64,000 nt of DNA from a virus. The number at the start of each line of letters is the position of its first letter. The first letter of the stretch is position 1. Location: positions 1 to 64,000 of IMG/VR virus record IMGVR_UViG_3300027969_003844. One strand, given 5' to 3'. The position numbers and the translations under genes were made by a program. Positions 6,635 through 13,514 of this stretch are shown here, piece by piece. Under the pieces are notes generated by a model, which saw nothing but the letters and a program-made list of their open reading frames with translations, was not told the DNA's origin and ran no database searches.

Positions 6635-7522
6635 TTACCACGCACGGCAAGACCAGTAACGTGCTTTCCAACGCGGCCCTGGATCAGTATCGCAGTGGTG
6701 ACGAGCCCTAAAGCTCTTTCTGTGAGCTGGACTGTTCTTTTTAATACGCATATTAGGATCGCCAAAGTTTACTTTGACCACATTGCCTTTGGCATTGCGT
6801 ACATATACTTTTGATTTTTTTACGTCGCCTTTCATGGGCTTGCCCAATGGAACATCACGGCCGTGATATTCTGCTTCGTTGGTTGATTCAGGTACACAAT
6901 TATTGACTCTGACACCGCCTTTGATTTTGGTACCAGACTTTTTATAACCTTTCCAACAGCTTTTATCTAATCTTTGTCGAACACTTTCTTCTAACTCAAT
7001 GTTGTTTTCCAAATCATGTTTGATCAGTTGCAGTAATTCCTTGGCAGCACCATCGCCCCACTCTATGCTTTTGACAATGGCATGTGCGCCTTCTGTTCCA
7101 ATTTGATCTACAATATGTTGCAATAATTCTTTGGTCAGATGCGACATGCCTTCAGCGTCACCTTCGCCTTCGTTGGTTTTACTGGCACAGTGAGCTCGTT
7201 GGCTAAATCCCTTGGGATGAGCACAGTTGATACTGTTCTTGTACTTTTGACTCCACTTTTCATCTACCTGTGATTCTGAAGTGGTTCGACTTTGTTTTGG
7301 TCCTTGTCGGCATTTCCATTTCTTATCTGTAGAACAATAGTACTTGCCGTGTGTGCAAGTTTCCGTTAATTCTGTTAAACCAGCTTCGCTAAATTCATAG
7401 ATGTATCCATCTTCGGTTTCAGCAACAATACGTCCCTCTACCACAGTGTCAGGGTCTGTTTCAAATTCAACAATGTCACCAATGGACAGATTGTCATTGT
7501 CAATTAGTTCTCTTATTAGCAT
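6635..7522 (-). CDS. phage protein with Cys-rich motifs, 295 aa
   Basis: Start at ATG 7522, overlapping the previous gene's end. N-terminus MLIRELIDNDNLSIGDIVEF (SH3-like beta), then NCAHPKGFSQRAHCASK, a helical acidic middle, SCWKGYKKSGTK...NNCVPE and the C-terminal block KSFRARHHCDTDPGPRW...SCRAW. These Cys/Trp blocks recur in T4-like marine phage virion or prohead-associated proteins of unknown role. Possibly structural; function not established. Confidence 0.65.
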   Translation of the reverse strand: MLIRELIDNDNLSIGDIVEFETDPDTVVEGRIVAETEDGYIYEFSEAGLTELTETCTHGKYYCSTDKKWKCRQGPKQSRTTSESQVDEKWSQKYKNSINCAHPKGFSQRAHCASKTNEGEGDAEGMSHLTKELLQHIVDQIGTEGAHAIVKSIEWGDGAAKELLQLIKHDLENNIELEESVRQRLDKSCWKGYKKSGTKIKGGVRVNNCVPESTNEAEYHGRDVPLGKPMKGDVKKSKVYVRNAKGNVVKVNFGDPNMRIKKNSPAHRKSFRARHHCDTDPGPRWKARYWSCRAW

Positions 7523-7523
7523 A

Positions 7524-7676
7524 TTAGTGTTGTCCGTAGGGATTGCGGTAGCGGTCAGTACCATCGTCTTCGGGATAGACATAATAAATGTCAGGATTTG
7601 TTACAGGCTCTGTTAATGGAGGCTGAACTTCATCTTGTTGAGTCTGATGGGGTTGGTCCAAAAGTATCTTCTCCAT
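7524..7676 (-). CDS. hypothetical small protein, 50 aa
   Basis: Pro/Gln/Asp-rich (MEKILLDQPHQTQQDEVQPP). It overlaps the end of the upstream gene by 47 nt in a different frame, with GGAGA 10 nt before the ATG, and abuts the next gene's start. Plausible because it closes the gap between the two neighbours, but no homologue is recognised. Confidence 0.45.
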   Translation of the reverse strand: MEKILLDQPHQTQQDEVQPPLTEPVTNPDIYYVYPEDDGTDRYRNPYGQH

Positions 7677-7911
7677 AAGGATTTTCTCCAGAAAGTTGTG
7701 GTCGGGCAAACCAAAGTTTAAACCAAGCCTCTGTTCCTGGTTCAATTTTGTGTTTACGCATATAAGCGGCCTTGTCAGATGCACCATGTGTCAGCGGACT
7801 GTCGTCGCCGGATACTTTGCCTTTTGCACCAGTACCTTGCGAAATACCTGCAAGTTTACGCAAACGTTCTATATCAACAGGCCCGCTATTATCAATGTCT
7901 CTGAGATTCAT
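7630..7911 (-). CDS. hypothetical protein with LRKLAGI motif, 93 aa
   Basis: N-terminal VDIERLRKLAGI matches the ISRIQKLAGI motif in the next gene product, a short helix common in virion-associated proteins of T4-like phages. The rest is polar and probably extended, ending in PYGEDTFGPTPSDSTR. The start overlaps the upstream stop as TAATG. Possibly a capsid or prohead-core associated protein (inference). Confidence 0.6.
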   Translation of the reverse strand: MNLRDIDNSGPVDIERLRKLAGISQGTGAKGKVSGDDSPLTHGASDKAAYMRKHKIEPGTEAWFKLWFARPQLSGENPYGEDTFGPTPSDSTR

Positions 7912-8252
7912 TATTCAGCTTGTAACATTTCTGCACGAACATCTTCTACCATGTCAATCATGGCACGAACACCGTAACTGAAATGCATCTGTTCTTCTTC
8001 GTCCATTAGTTCTTTTGTACGTTCGTACAGTGTCACGTATTGTTGAAAATTGGTACGAACACGTTCCAGTCCTGCTTCTATGTTGTTTAACAATGTGCTT
8101 AGTCGTTGTTCTTCACTTGCACCCATGGCTTCTGCAACTGATACACCAGTAGCAGTAGAAGCATTCATGATACCTGCTAGCTTTTGAATTCGGCTGATAT
8201 CAATTTCTTCTTGCACGTTGATACTGGCCTGGCCTTCTTTTAATTGTTTCAT
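7911..8252 (-). CDS. hypothetical protein with QKLAGI motif, 113 aa
   Basis: Mostly helical; the N-terminal motif ISRIQKLAGI is shared with the product of 7630-7911, followed by a coiled-coil-like stretch (ERVRTNFQQYVTLYERTKEL). Probably virion-associated or prohead-core related by analogy with similar motifs in cyanophage proteins; the biochemical role is unknown. Confidence 0.6.
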   Translation of the reverse strand: MKQLKEGQASINVQEEIDISRIQKLAGIMNASTATGVSVAEAMGASEEQRLSTLLNNIEAGLERVRTNFQQYVTLYERTKELMDEEEQMHFSYGVRAMIDMVEDVRAEMLQAE

Positions 8253-8256
8253 AATT

Positions 8257-8373
8257 TTACTTTTTATTGATCATAGCAATGATTCGTGCTTGAACTAACT
8301 TGGCCCATGATGGTTGTGGCATGTTCCATCCAATAAATGCACCTACAGCAATCCATAATAGTGTGTCTAACAT
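8257..8373 (-). CDS. small membrane protein, 38 aa
   Basis: MLDTLLWIAVGAFIGW is a single transmembrane helix, followed by a basic amphipathic tail (KLVQARIIAMINKK). AAGGAC lies about 8 nt before the ATG. Typical phage micro-protein; a membrane anchor or holin-like regulator cannot be distinguished. Confidence 0.65.
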   Translation of the reverse strand: MLDTLLWIAVGAFIGWNMPQPSWAKLVQARIIAMINKK

Positions 8374-8385
8374 AATCTTTGTCCT

Positions 8386-8733
8386 TTATTCGCCTGATAA
8401 ATCGGCATTTTCTTTATATATGCGATACTTTTGTAGTCTATCAAACTGACTTCGAGTAATACTTCTGCCATGATTAACTTGACGTAAAATCATTTGAACA
8501 TCAGCTGGCATATCTTTAAAAATTGGGTTTGGCACTGTTTTGGCACCTGGCTTGTCAACTTTAGAAAAATAGTCTCGCATGTCGGCAGTTGTGGTATCTG
8601 CTTTGGGCTTTTTGCCCCCAGTCACTGACTTGTAATACTCACCATTAAACCATGCTCGCATATCAGCCAGACTGGCTTCGTCGATCATTACATCGTCATT
8701 CATTATAGGCTGTTTTAAGTCTGATATCTTCAT
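8386..8733 (-). CDS. hypothetical protein, 115 aa
   Basis: Polar, partly helical (MKISDLKQPIMNDDVMIDEA). No Shine-Dalgarno; the ATG lies 5 nt after a CTAAATA late-type box, so the transcript may be leaderless or the true start may be an internal ATG. The SLADMRAWFNGEYY and DMRDYFSK segments form an internal repeat of D-M-R-x-[WY]-F. Unknown function, probably late. Confidence 0.55.
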   Translation of the reverse strand: MKISDLKQPIMNDDVMIDEASLADMRAWFNGEYYKSVTGGKKPKADTTTADMRDYFSKVDKPGAKTVPNPIFKDMPADVQMILRQVNHGRSITRSQFDRLQKYRIYKENADLSGE

Positions 8734-8745
8734 AAATATATTTAG
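8731..8745. promoter_or_regulatory. divergent late-promoter-like boxes
   Basis: CATAAATATATTTAG reads as CATAAATA on the plus strand (26 nt before ATG 8766) and CTAAATA on the minus strand (5 nt before ATG 8733). Both resemble T4 late TATAAATA, so one short segment may serve both divergent genes. Confidence 0.55.
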
Positions 8746-8765
8746 CCATTGAAAGGCATTAAGTA

Positions 8766-9524
8766 ATGAAAAAAATTTTGATTTTATGCATGACTAGAAC
8801 TGGTTCAAACTACATTTACGCAACAATAGCCAGGCATTTGAAGCATGACTATACCCCTTTTAAAGACAATTTAGATAAATTTCATTTGTTGTATAACAAT
8901 CTTGCACCGGAGCAGGTACAATTAACAATTGATCAATTCCTGGATCAATTTGTAACCAGCAAATTGGCCATAGCCAAACTTCATGTTAGTGGGTTGTTTA
9001 CGTTGAGTGATTATAATTTACTTGATAAATTTAAATCTGCTGATTTTTATACAATCGTTACACTCAGACGTGATTTAGTACAGGCAGCAATTAGCCACGC
9101 TCGCACACATGTTACTAAAGAATGGGTTAAGTATAAAACTACACATGCTCCAATGGCCCTGACTCAGGAACAGTTGCTGGTTGGCCTTAATTCTACAACA
9201 TATCAGATATCCGAAATTTTAAATAACAAATTTAAATTAAACTATAATGAAATTGTATATTATGAAGATATAACAGGGGTTCCAGAACAAGACATTAAAA
9301 AGTTAAAAATCTATACACCAGACTTATTTGGTCCAGAGAAACCAGCCCCTATGTACCCAGAACGTAGCCCAGACAAAGAAACAACAATTTTAAATTATCA
9401 AGAACTGGTAGAGAGTAGCTTAGAATTTTTTGATAATTGGATAAGAGATGATACCCAAATTGCTGAACGAATAACCATCAATGATGGAAAAATAATGTCT
9501 ATCAATGTAGGTGGATTACAATGA
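8766..9524 (+). CDS. P-loop sulfotransferase-like protein, copy 1
   Basis: 252 aa. N-terminal CMTRTGSNYIYATIARHL matches the 5'-phosphosulfate loop of sulfotransferases (RTGS-type) and RRDLVQAAISHARTHVT matches the 3'-phosphate loop (R-x-D-x3-A-x-S). Such enzymes transfer sulfate from PAPS to sugars, lipids or other acceptors; the acceptor is unknown. ATGA overlap with a close paralogue. DNA segments are identical between the two copies while flanks have diverged. A cytosolic kinase-like P-loop protein is the alternative. Confidence 0.6.
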   Translation: MKKILILCMTRTGSNYIYATIARHLKHDYTPFKDNLDKFHLLYNNLAPEQVQLTIDQFLDQFVTSKLAIAKLHVSGLFTLSDYNLLDKFKSADFYTIVTLRRDLVQAAISHARTHVTKEWVKYKTTHAPMALTQEQLLVGLNSTTYQISEILNNKFKLNYNEIVYYEDITGVPEQDIKKLKIYTPDLFGPEKPAPMYPERSPDKETTILNYQELVESSLEFFDNWIRDDTQIAERITINDGKIMSINVGGLQ

Positions 9525-10261
9525 AAAAAATTCTTGTATTTGGACCAACTAGAACAGGATCAAATTATATCTACGCCGCTGTGGCCAAACATTTAATACC
9601 ATATTATGAGTTACTGAGTGACCGTTTTAGTAGAAGCCATAAAATGTATGTAAATACAACGCCAGATCAAAAATTATTATTAATTTCCAATGCAGTAGAT
9701 TATATTGTACAAAAAGAATTGGCTATTACCAAATGTCATCCAAATCATTTGTTTTATTTAGAAGAGCATAATTTACTTGATAAATTTAAATCTGCTGATT
9801 TTTATACAATCGTTACACTCAGACGTGATTTAGTACAAGCATCAATCAGCCATGCTCGTGGTGTAATAACTAAAGAATGGTTTGAATATGACACCACATT
9901 CACTCCAATAGCCCTGACTCAGGAACAGTTGCTGGTTGGCCTTAATTCTACAATATACAGTCTGTTTGAAATCTTAGATAATCGCTGTAAAATAAGATAC
10001 GACGAAGTTGTATATTATGAAGATATAACAGGGGTTCCTGGACAAGACATTAAAAAGTTAAAAATTTATACACCAGACTTATTTGGTCCAGAAAAACCAG
10101 CCCCTGTGTATCCAGAACGTAGTCCAAACAAAGAAGAAACTTTATTGAACTATAACGAACTGGTAGAGAGTAGCTTAGAATTTTTTGACAGTTGGAACGG
10201 TAAAGACGACAGGTTTACCATTGTCAATGGTAATTTAAAAATAAACCTAAAAGGTTTTTAA
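9521..10261 (+). CDS. P-loop sulfotransferase-like protein, copy 2
   Basis: 246 aa, same architecture as its upstream neighbour (GPTRTGSNYIYAAV and RRDLVQASISHARG), overlapping it by 4 nt. The first 70 residues and C-terminus are diverged, while the middle is near identical at DNA level (9768-9837 equals 9013-9082; 9911-9953 equals 9156-9198). Different acceptor binding could be encoded by the variable parts. Followed by a hairpin terminator. Confidence 0.6.
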   Translation: MKKILVFGPTRTGSNYIYAAVAKHLIPYYELLSDRFSRSHKMYVNTTPDQKLLLISNAVDYIVQKELAITKCHPNHLFYLEEHNLLDKFKSADFYTIVTLRRDLVQASISHARGVITKEWFEYDTTFTPIALTQEQLLVGLNSTIYSLFEILDNRCKIRYDEVVYYEDITGVPGQDIKKLKIYTPDLFGPEKPAPVYPERSPNKEETLLNYNELVESSLEFFDSWNGKDDRFTIVNGNLKINLKGF

Positions 10262-10280
10262 GCCTCTTAGGTGTATTATT
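10245..10280 (+). terminator. probable intrinsic terminator of the sulfotransferase pair
   Basis: ACCTAAAAGG (10245-10254) pairs with CCTCTTAGGT (10263-10272) with one mismatch, loop TTTTTAAG, followed by the T-rich GTATTATT. It overlaps the stop codon of 9521-10261 and may also serve the convergent minus-strand genes. Confidence 0.55.
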
Positions 10281-10379
10281 TTAACGTCCAACGGTGGGAT
10301 GTTTGGCTAATTCTCTTTCTTGAAATTGTTTAAATTCATAGAAAGACATGACCAATTGTTGTAAAAAATCAAAGAACAT
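10281..10379 (-). CDS. hypothetical micro-protein, 32 aa
   Basis: MFFDFLQQLVMSFYEFK, an amphipathic aromatic helix, then a charged tail. GGAGA lies 8 nt before the ATG, and the start overlaps the end of the DUF3563-like gene by 11 nt. Supported only by its ribosome binding site and position. Confidence 0.45.
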   Translation of the reverse strand: MFFDFLQQLVMSFYEFKQFQERELAKHPTVGR

Positions 10380-10524
10380 AATTTGATCTCCTGTCATAAA
10401 TTCGCATCCAATGATCTACTTCAGCGGCCGATTGTGGATTCTTGCTAGCAATATATTGCTCTAATTGTGTTTGTTGATTTGGTGTTGCAAACCAACTGAT
10501 AATACTGTTTAAAAGTTTTGTCAT
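10369..10524 (-). CDS. DUF3563-like small protein, 51 aa
   Basis: Starts MTKLLNSIISWF; the core LEQYIASKNPQSAAEVDHWMRIYDRR fits the DUF3563 pattern (xLxQSxDxADLExRxRxLDR), a family known mostly from Burkholderiales and relatives. AAGGAG precedes ATG 10524. Function unknown. It points to a betaproteobacterial host as the source of the gene. Confidence 0.6.
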   Translation of the reverse strand: MTKLLNSIISWFATPNQQTQLEQYIASKNPQSAAEVDHWMRIYDRRSNYVL

Positions 10525-10587
10525 TGTGTGACTCCTTGTAAAACAGTGCTGGCTTGTGGCCAACACTGTTGATTTGTCAAAGTATAA

Positions 10588-10818
10588 TTACTCTGCTGAT
10601 TTCTTGCTGGTCTTGGTTGCAGTATCAAAACCTGGAAACTTAAAAGTATCAAAACCTTTAAAAGCTTCTGTGGCCTGTGCTTTGAAAGTTTCAGCCAACT
10701 GTGTGTTAACGTCTACGATTGTTTTTGCAAATGCAGTTGATGCACCTGTCAATTGAGCAGCCAATTCTTTGGCCAATTTTTGGTTTGATTCAAAAGTTTT
10801 TGTGATTTCTGTGAACAT
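10588..10818 (-). CDS. phasin-like protein, 76 aa
   Basis: Amphipathic helical protein MFTEITKTFESNQKLAKELA...AFAKTIVDVNTQLAETFKAQATEAFKGFD, matching the heptad style of phasin_2 proteins (PhaP), which coat polyhydroxyalkanoate granules; about half the usual length (about 180 aa). AAGGAG precedes the start. Own promoter-like element with an inverted repeat over the start region. Could bind host PHA granules or act as a scaffold; the role in the phage is inferred. Confidence 0.6.
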   Translation of the reverse strand: MFTEITKTFESNQKLAKELAAQLTGASTAFAKTIVDVNTQLAETFKAQATEAFKGFDTFKFPGFDTATKTSKKSAE

Positions 10819-10875
10819 GCTTATTTCTCCTTTAATGTTAAGCGAGTTGTTTGGTAGCCTCTAATGAGCACTACC

Positions 10876-10934
10876 ACTAGTAGAAACACTATCAGTGTTT
10901 TCACTAGTATAACACTATATATGTTGCGGTGCAA
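10876..10934 (-). promoter_or_regulatory. promoter with overlapping inverted-repeat operator candidate
   Basis: A -10 TATACT (10906-10911) with a weak -35 TTGCAC (10929-10934) at 17 bp. Arms 10876-10890 and 10894-10908 form a 15-bp inverted repeat with two mismatches and a 3-nt centre, overlapping the -10 and the predicted start. It could be a repressor operator or a stable leader hairpin for the phasin-like gene. Confidence 0.55.
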
Positions 10935-10971
10935 CATCAATCTAACCCGTTTTAACGATTCTTAAAGGAGT

Positions 10972-11985
10972 TTAGTGACCATTCACTAATTTTGCAAATT
11001 CACCACTGGCAAGATTCTTGCCCTTACTTTCACATTGAATATCAAACTGCTCACTGAAACTGGCCGCCCATTCATTAACAGCCGAATTCCAGTAAAAGTC
11101 ACTGTGTGCTCGAAGCTTTTGCTTTTTATAGCCTAGTGCCAGGAGATTGGCCATGGATGGGAGCTCATCCCGGGGATAATCGATGAGTATATCTTCGCGA
11201 GATACACTGTAGTGGCAAGCAGGCCTAGCACCGCGCCAACTGTCAATGACCATTGAAACACGTGGGTCATTAGGTTGAATATATTCGCCCGAGTTAATCC
11301 AGTGATGGTGTATGTCAAGTACAATCGGCAGGAGATCAGCCAGTTGCAGGCATGTGTCAAGATTGTGTGAGTTTTCTTCATTTTCAATAGTTATGCAGTT
11401 ACGAGCCTCTGGTGACAACCGATTGTATGCTCGTCGAATACCGTCGGGTCCTTGTTGTCCTGAAATGTGTACGTTGATCTTAAAGTCCTGGAACGTCTTA
11501 CCATAGCCCATCCAACGTGCCAGATCAGCATGATATTCAAATTCTAGTATACTGCGCTCAACAATGCCTTCATTGGCGCTTGCAAGTACACAAAACTGCC
11601 CAGGGTGGAAGCTAAGGCGTACACCTAGCCTACGTGCGGCTTCACCTACCGGAGCAAAGATTCGTTCACAATGCGCTTGTACATCTGCTTGTTTCCAAAA
11701 AGGAATCCACTCTTCATGTGTGTAGCCCTGTAACATTTCTGAACCCAGGCGCACCATACGACGATGTTCGGGCAAGGTAGCAACACGTTCAACTAACAGT
11801 AGAGCCGCACGAGCATTATGATTCATAATGTCCCACTGACGCTGTTCAGCTTCGCTCTTATGTTCACGTAGCCAACGCATGGTAGTCGATCGACCGTTTA
11901 GATCACGGTCCACTGCTGAGGGCTTTAGTCCAGCCACTTCGCTAGGATCATTGATCCATTTGCAACAAAAACCTACTCGGCCCAT
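10972..11985 (-). CDS. uvdE: UV damage endonuclease UvdE
   Basis: 337 aa starting MGRVGFCCKWI, the usual N-terminus of UvdE. TIM-barrel metal-site segments are recognisable: SFHPGQFCVLAS, NVHISGQQG, ITIENEE, VLDIHHHWI and HSDFYW. UvdE nicks 5' to cyclobutane dimers and 6-4 photoproducts, so it would repair phage DNA damaged by sunlight. AAGGA precedes ATG 11985. Follows the small membrane gene 11994-12185. Confidence 0.92.
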   Translation of the reverse strand: MGRVGFCCKWINDPSEVAGLKPSAVDRDLNGRSTTMRWLREHKSEAEQRQWDIMNHNARAALLLVERVATLPEHRRMVRLGSEMLQGYTHEEWIPFWKQADVQAHCERIFAPVGEAARRLGVRLSFHPGQFCVLASANEGIVERSILEFEYHADLARWMGYGKTFQDFKINVHISGQQGPDGIRRAYNRLSPEARNCITIENEENSHNLDTCLQLADLLPIVLDIHHHWINSGEYIQPNDPRVSMVIDSWRGARPACHYSVSREDILIDYPRDELPSMANLLALGYKKQKLRAHSDFYWNSAVNEWAASFSEQFDIQCESKGKNLASGEFAKLVNGH

Positions 11986-11993
11986 ACTAGTCC

Positions 11994-12185
11994 TTACCAA
12001 TGATGTATTACGTTAGCACAAATAAAGAAACATGTGATTACATGTATTATAACCCAAAATGTCTTTAAAGTCAAGGCAATTCTGGCTTCACATAAAGAAA
12101 GAATAGGCACGTCGGGCCTATCATTATCGGTATGGCCCATTAAATGACCAGTTGCGCGAGCCCAAACTTTTTCTAAACTATTCAT
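11994..12185 (-). CDS. small C-terminal-anchored membrane protein, 63 aa
   Basis: Soluble N-terminus (MNSLEKVWARATGHLMGHTD) and one C-terminal hydrophobic helix (FWVIIHVITCFFICANVI). No Shine-Dalgarno; a TATAAT lies 8 nt before the ATG with a poor -35, so it may have a very short leader. Overlaps nothing; UvdE starts 9 nt after its end. Function unknown. Confidence 0.55.
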   Translation of the reverse strand: MNSLEKVWARATGHLMGHTDNDRPDVPILSLCEARIALTLKTFWVIIHVITCFFICANVIHHW

Positions 12186-12430
12186 GTAGACTCATTATAA
12201 AAGCCACGAAGCAGGGACGAAATGAAAATAGTCAAACAGCAAATATCAAATATCTAACATCAAATATGGGCCTTTTGCTTGGGTATCACATCAAACATCA
12301 ATTTATTTTTTGATACCCAAGCAAGACAATTTTGGAGTTAGTTTTTCAGACTAAGCCAGTAGTTTTCATCGAAGTTCGATGATGTATTTCCATTCCCTAC
12401 CCTGGACCAAGTGTGGCAGCTTAGTCTAGC
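12186..12430. other. structured non-coding segment
   Basis: No ORF. Contains a perfect 14-bp inverted repeat (TTGCTTGGGTATCA 12275-12288 / 12311-12324, 22-nt loop), a near-perfect palindrome TCATCGAA-G-TTCGATGA (12366-12382), and AGACTAAGC (12348-12356) pairing GCTTAGTCT (12419-12427), which encloses that palindrome and reaches into the stop codon of the neighbouring gene. No T-run, so not ordinary terminators. Candidate structured RNA or 3' UTR on the minus strand. Confidence 0.55.
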
Positions 12431-12999
12431 CCGAGCTCAGTTAGCACAAGTGCTACCTGTTCAGGTACTTCAAACTCTGTACGGACATTGATGGTGACCA
12501 TCTCGTCCTTGATCTTGCGTCGACGACGACGAATTGTTTCCAGCTCAGTCTTGGCTTCTGTTACAGATTCAGCTGGCACAACGTTAACGTCAACGCTGTA
12601 ATCACGACCGTAAATGCTCATGCGTTCGTTGTTGCTGTTGGCCTTGCGGCTTTCAATTTCAGCAACCAGGGCATCCAAATTAGGACGAACTTGAGATTCG
12701 CTGTAGGCTTTCAACCGAGTCTCTGCACTAGCCAACATGGCTTCTTCTGCCAGGTAGTCGGCAATGCCAACTTCGGCATTTTTCTTTGCAACCACTGCAC
12801 GAAGAAACTTATTTGCATTCAGTAAACGACCAACATGTGCATGATTCTCACGAACCTTGACCAATTGCTCATCAAGGCGAGCCTGGATATCAGCTTCAAA
12901 CAAGCTGACTTTGAGAGTGGTATCTGCTGTGCCAAGACGCTTGATTTCGTCTGTGATTGTTTGTTGGATTACACTGGCCTTGCGTAAATTGATTTTCAT
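12421..12999 (-). CDS. coiled-coil hypothetical protein, 192 aa
   Basis: Long charged helices (residues about 5-120), a short beta segment YGRDYSVDVNVVP, a basic stretch TIRRRRRKIKDEM, and a C-terminal beta part. Such a layout is known in phage early proteins of unknown function. Its 3' end takes part in the structured segment 12348-12427. Not recognised further. Confidence 0.65.
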   Translation of the reverse strand: MKINLRKASVIQQTITDEIKRLGTADTTLKVSLFEADIQARLDEQLVKVRENHAHVGRLLNANKFLRAVVAKKNAEVGIADYLAEEAMLASAETRLKAYSESQVRPNLDALVAEIESRKANSNNERMSIYGRDYSVDVNVVPAESVTEAKTELETIRRRRRKIKDEMVTINVRTEFEVPEQVALVLTELGLD

Positions 13000-13044
13000 A
13001 TTAGTCCTTAGAAGTTTAAATGTCTAAGTGCTAGTATAACAGTA

Positions 13045-13503
13045 CTATTCGCCGTCGTCAAGTACTTTTGGCAATTTTGGTAAAATATATTGTCCAGAAA
13101 CAGTTAATATTTTTATACCCATTGGGTCGTTGGCACTGACTCGAACCTCTACATCATAGACTTCGTCATTGGGCCTTATTAAGGTTACAGTGGCAAATAT
13201 CCATCGAGGAATACGAGCAGTGGATTTAAACTGTGCATCTATGCTTACAGCAAATGGGTAGCGGCCCACTAGATTGAATATGGTTTCTGCAATCGAATGG
13301 TCTGCAAATGATAATATTGCACCATTATGTATATCACCAACTCGATTCTGATGGAATTTATTAGAAAGCCAGGCAAACTGACCAGTTAGTTGGTCATCAC
13401 TGAACTTATACCAGTATGGTAAAACATTGCCAGGAAAATCACGTTGGTCAGTATCTTTAAATTTGTAACCTAGCATTAACAATGCTTGAGTCGAGTATTT
13501 CAT
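13045..13503 (-). CDS. hotdog-fold thioesterase-like protein (PaaI type)
   Basis: 152 aa. GDIHNGAILSFADHS matches the HGG...aD core of PaaI-type acyl-CoA thioesterases, and VSIDAQFKSTARIPRW fits the following strand. Substrate unknown, perhaps acyl-CoA or aryl-CoA. It lies just downstream of the fibre block and likely shares its late transcript, which is odd for a metabolic enzyme. Confidence 0.75.
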   Translation of the reverse strand: MKYSTQALLMLGYKFKDTDQRDFPGNVLPYWYKFSDDQLTGQFAWLSNKFHQNRVGDIHNGAILSFADHSIAETIFNLVGRYPFAVSIDAQFKSTARIPRWIFATVTLIRPNDEVYDVEVRVSANDPMGIKILTVSGQYILPKLPKVLDDGE

Positions 13504-13514
13504 TTACTATTAAA

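Noticed and set aside
12366-12382. TTCGA-containing palindrome as a tRNA T-arm
   Set aside because: No acceptor, D or anticodon arms can be placed around it; the pairing is a simple palindrome within a larger inverted repeat.
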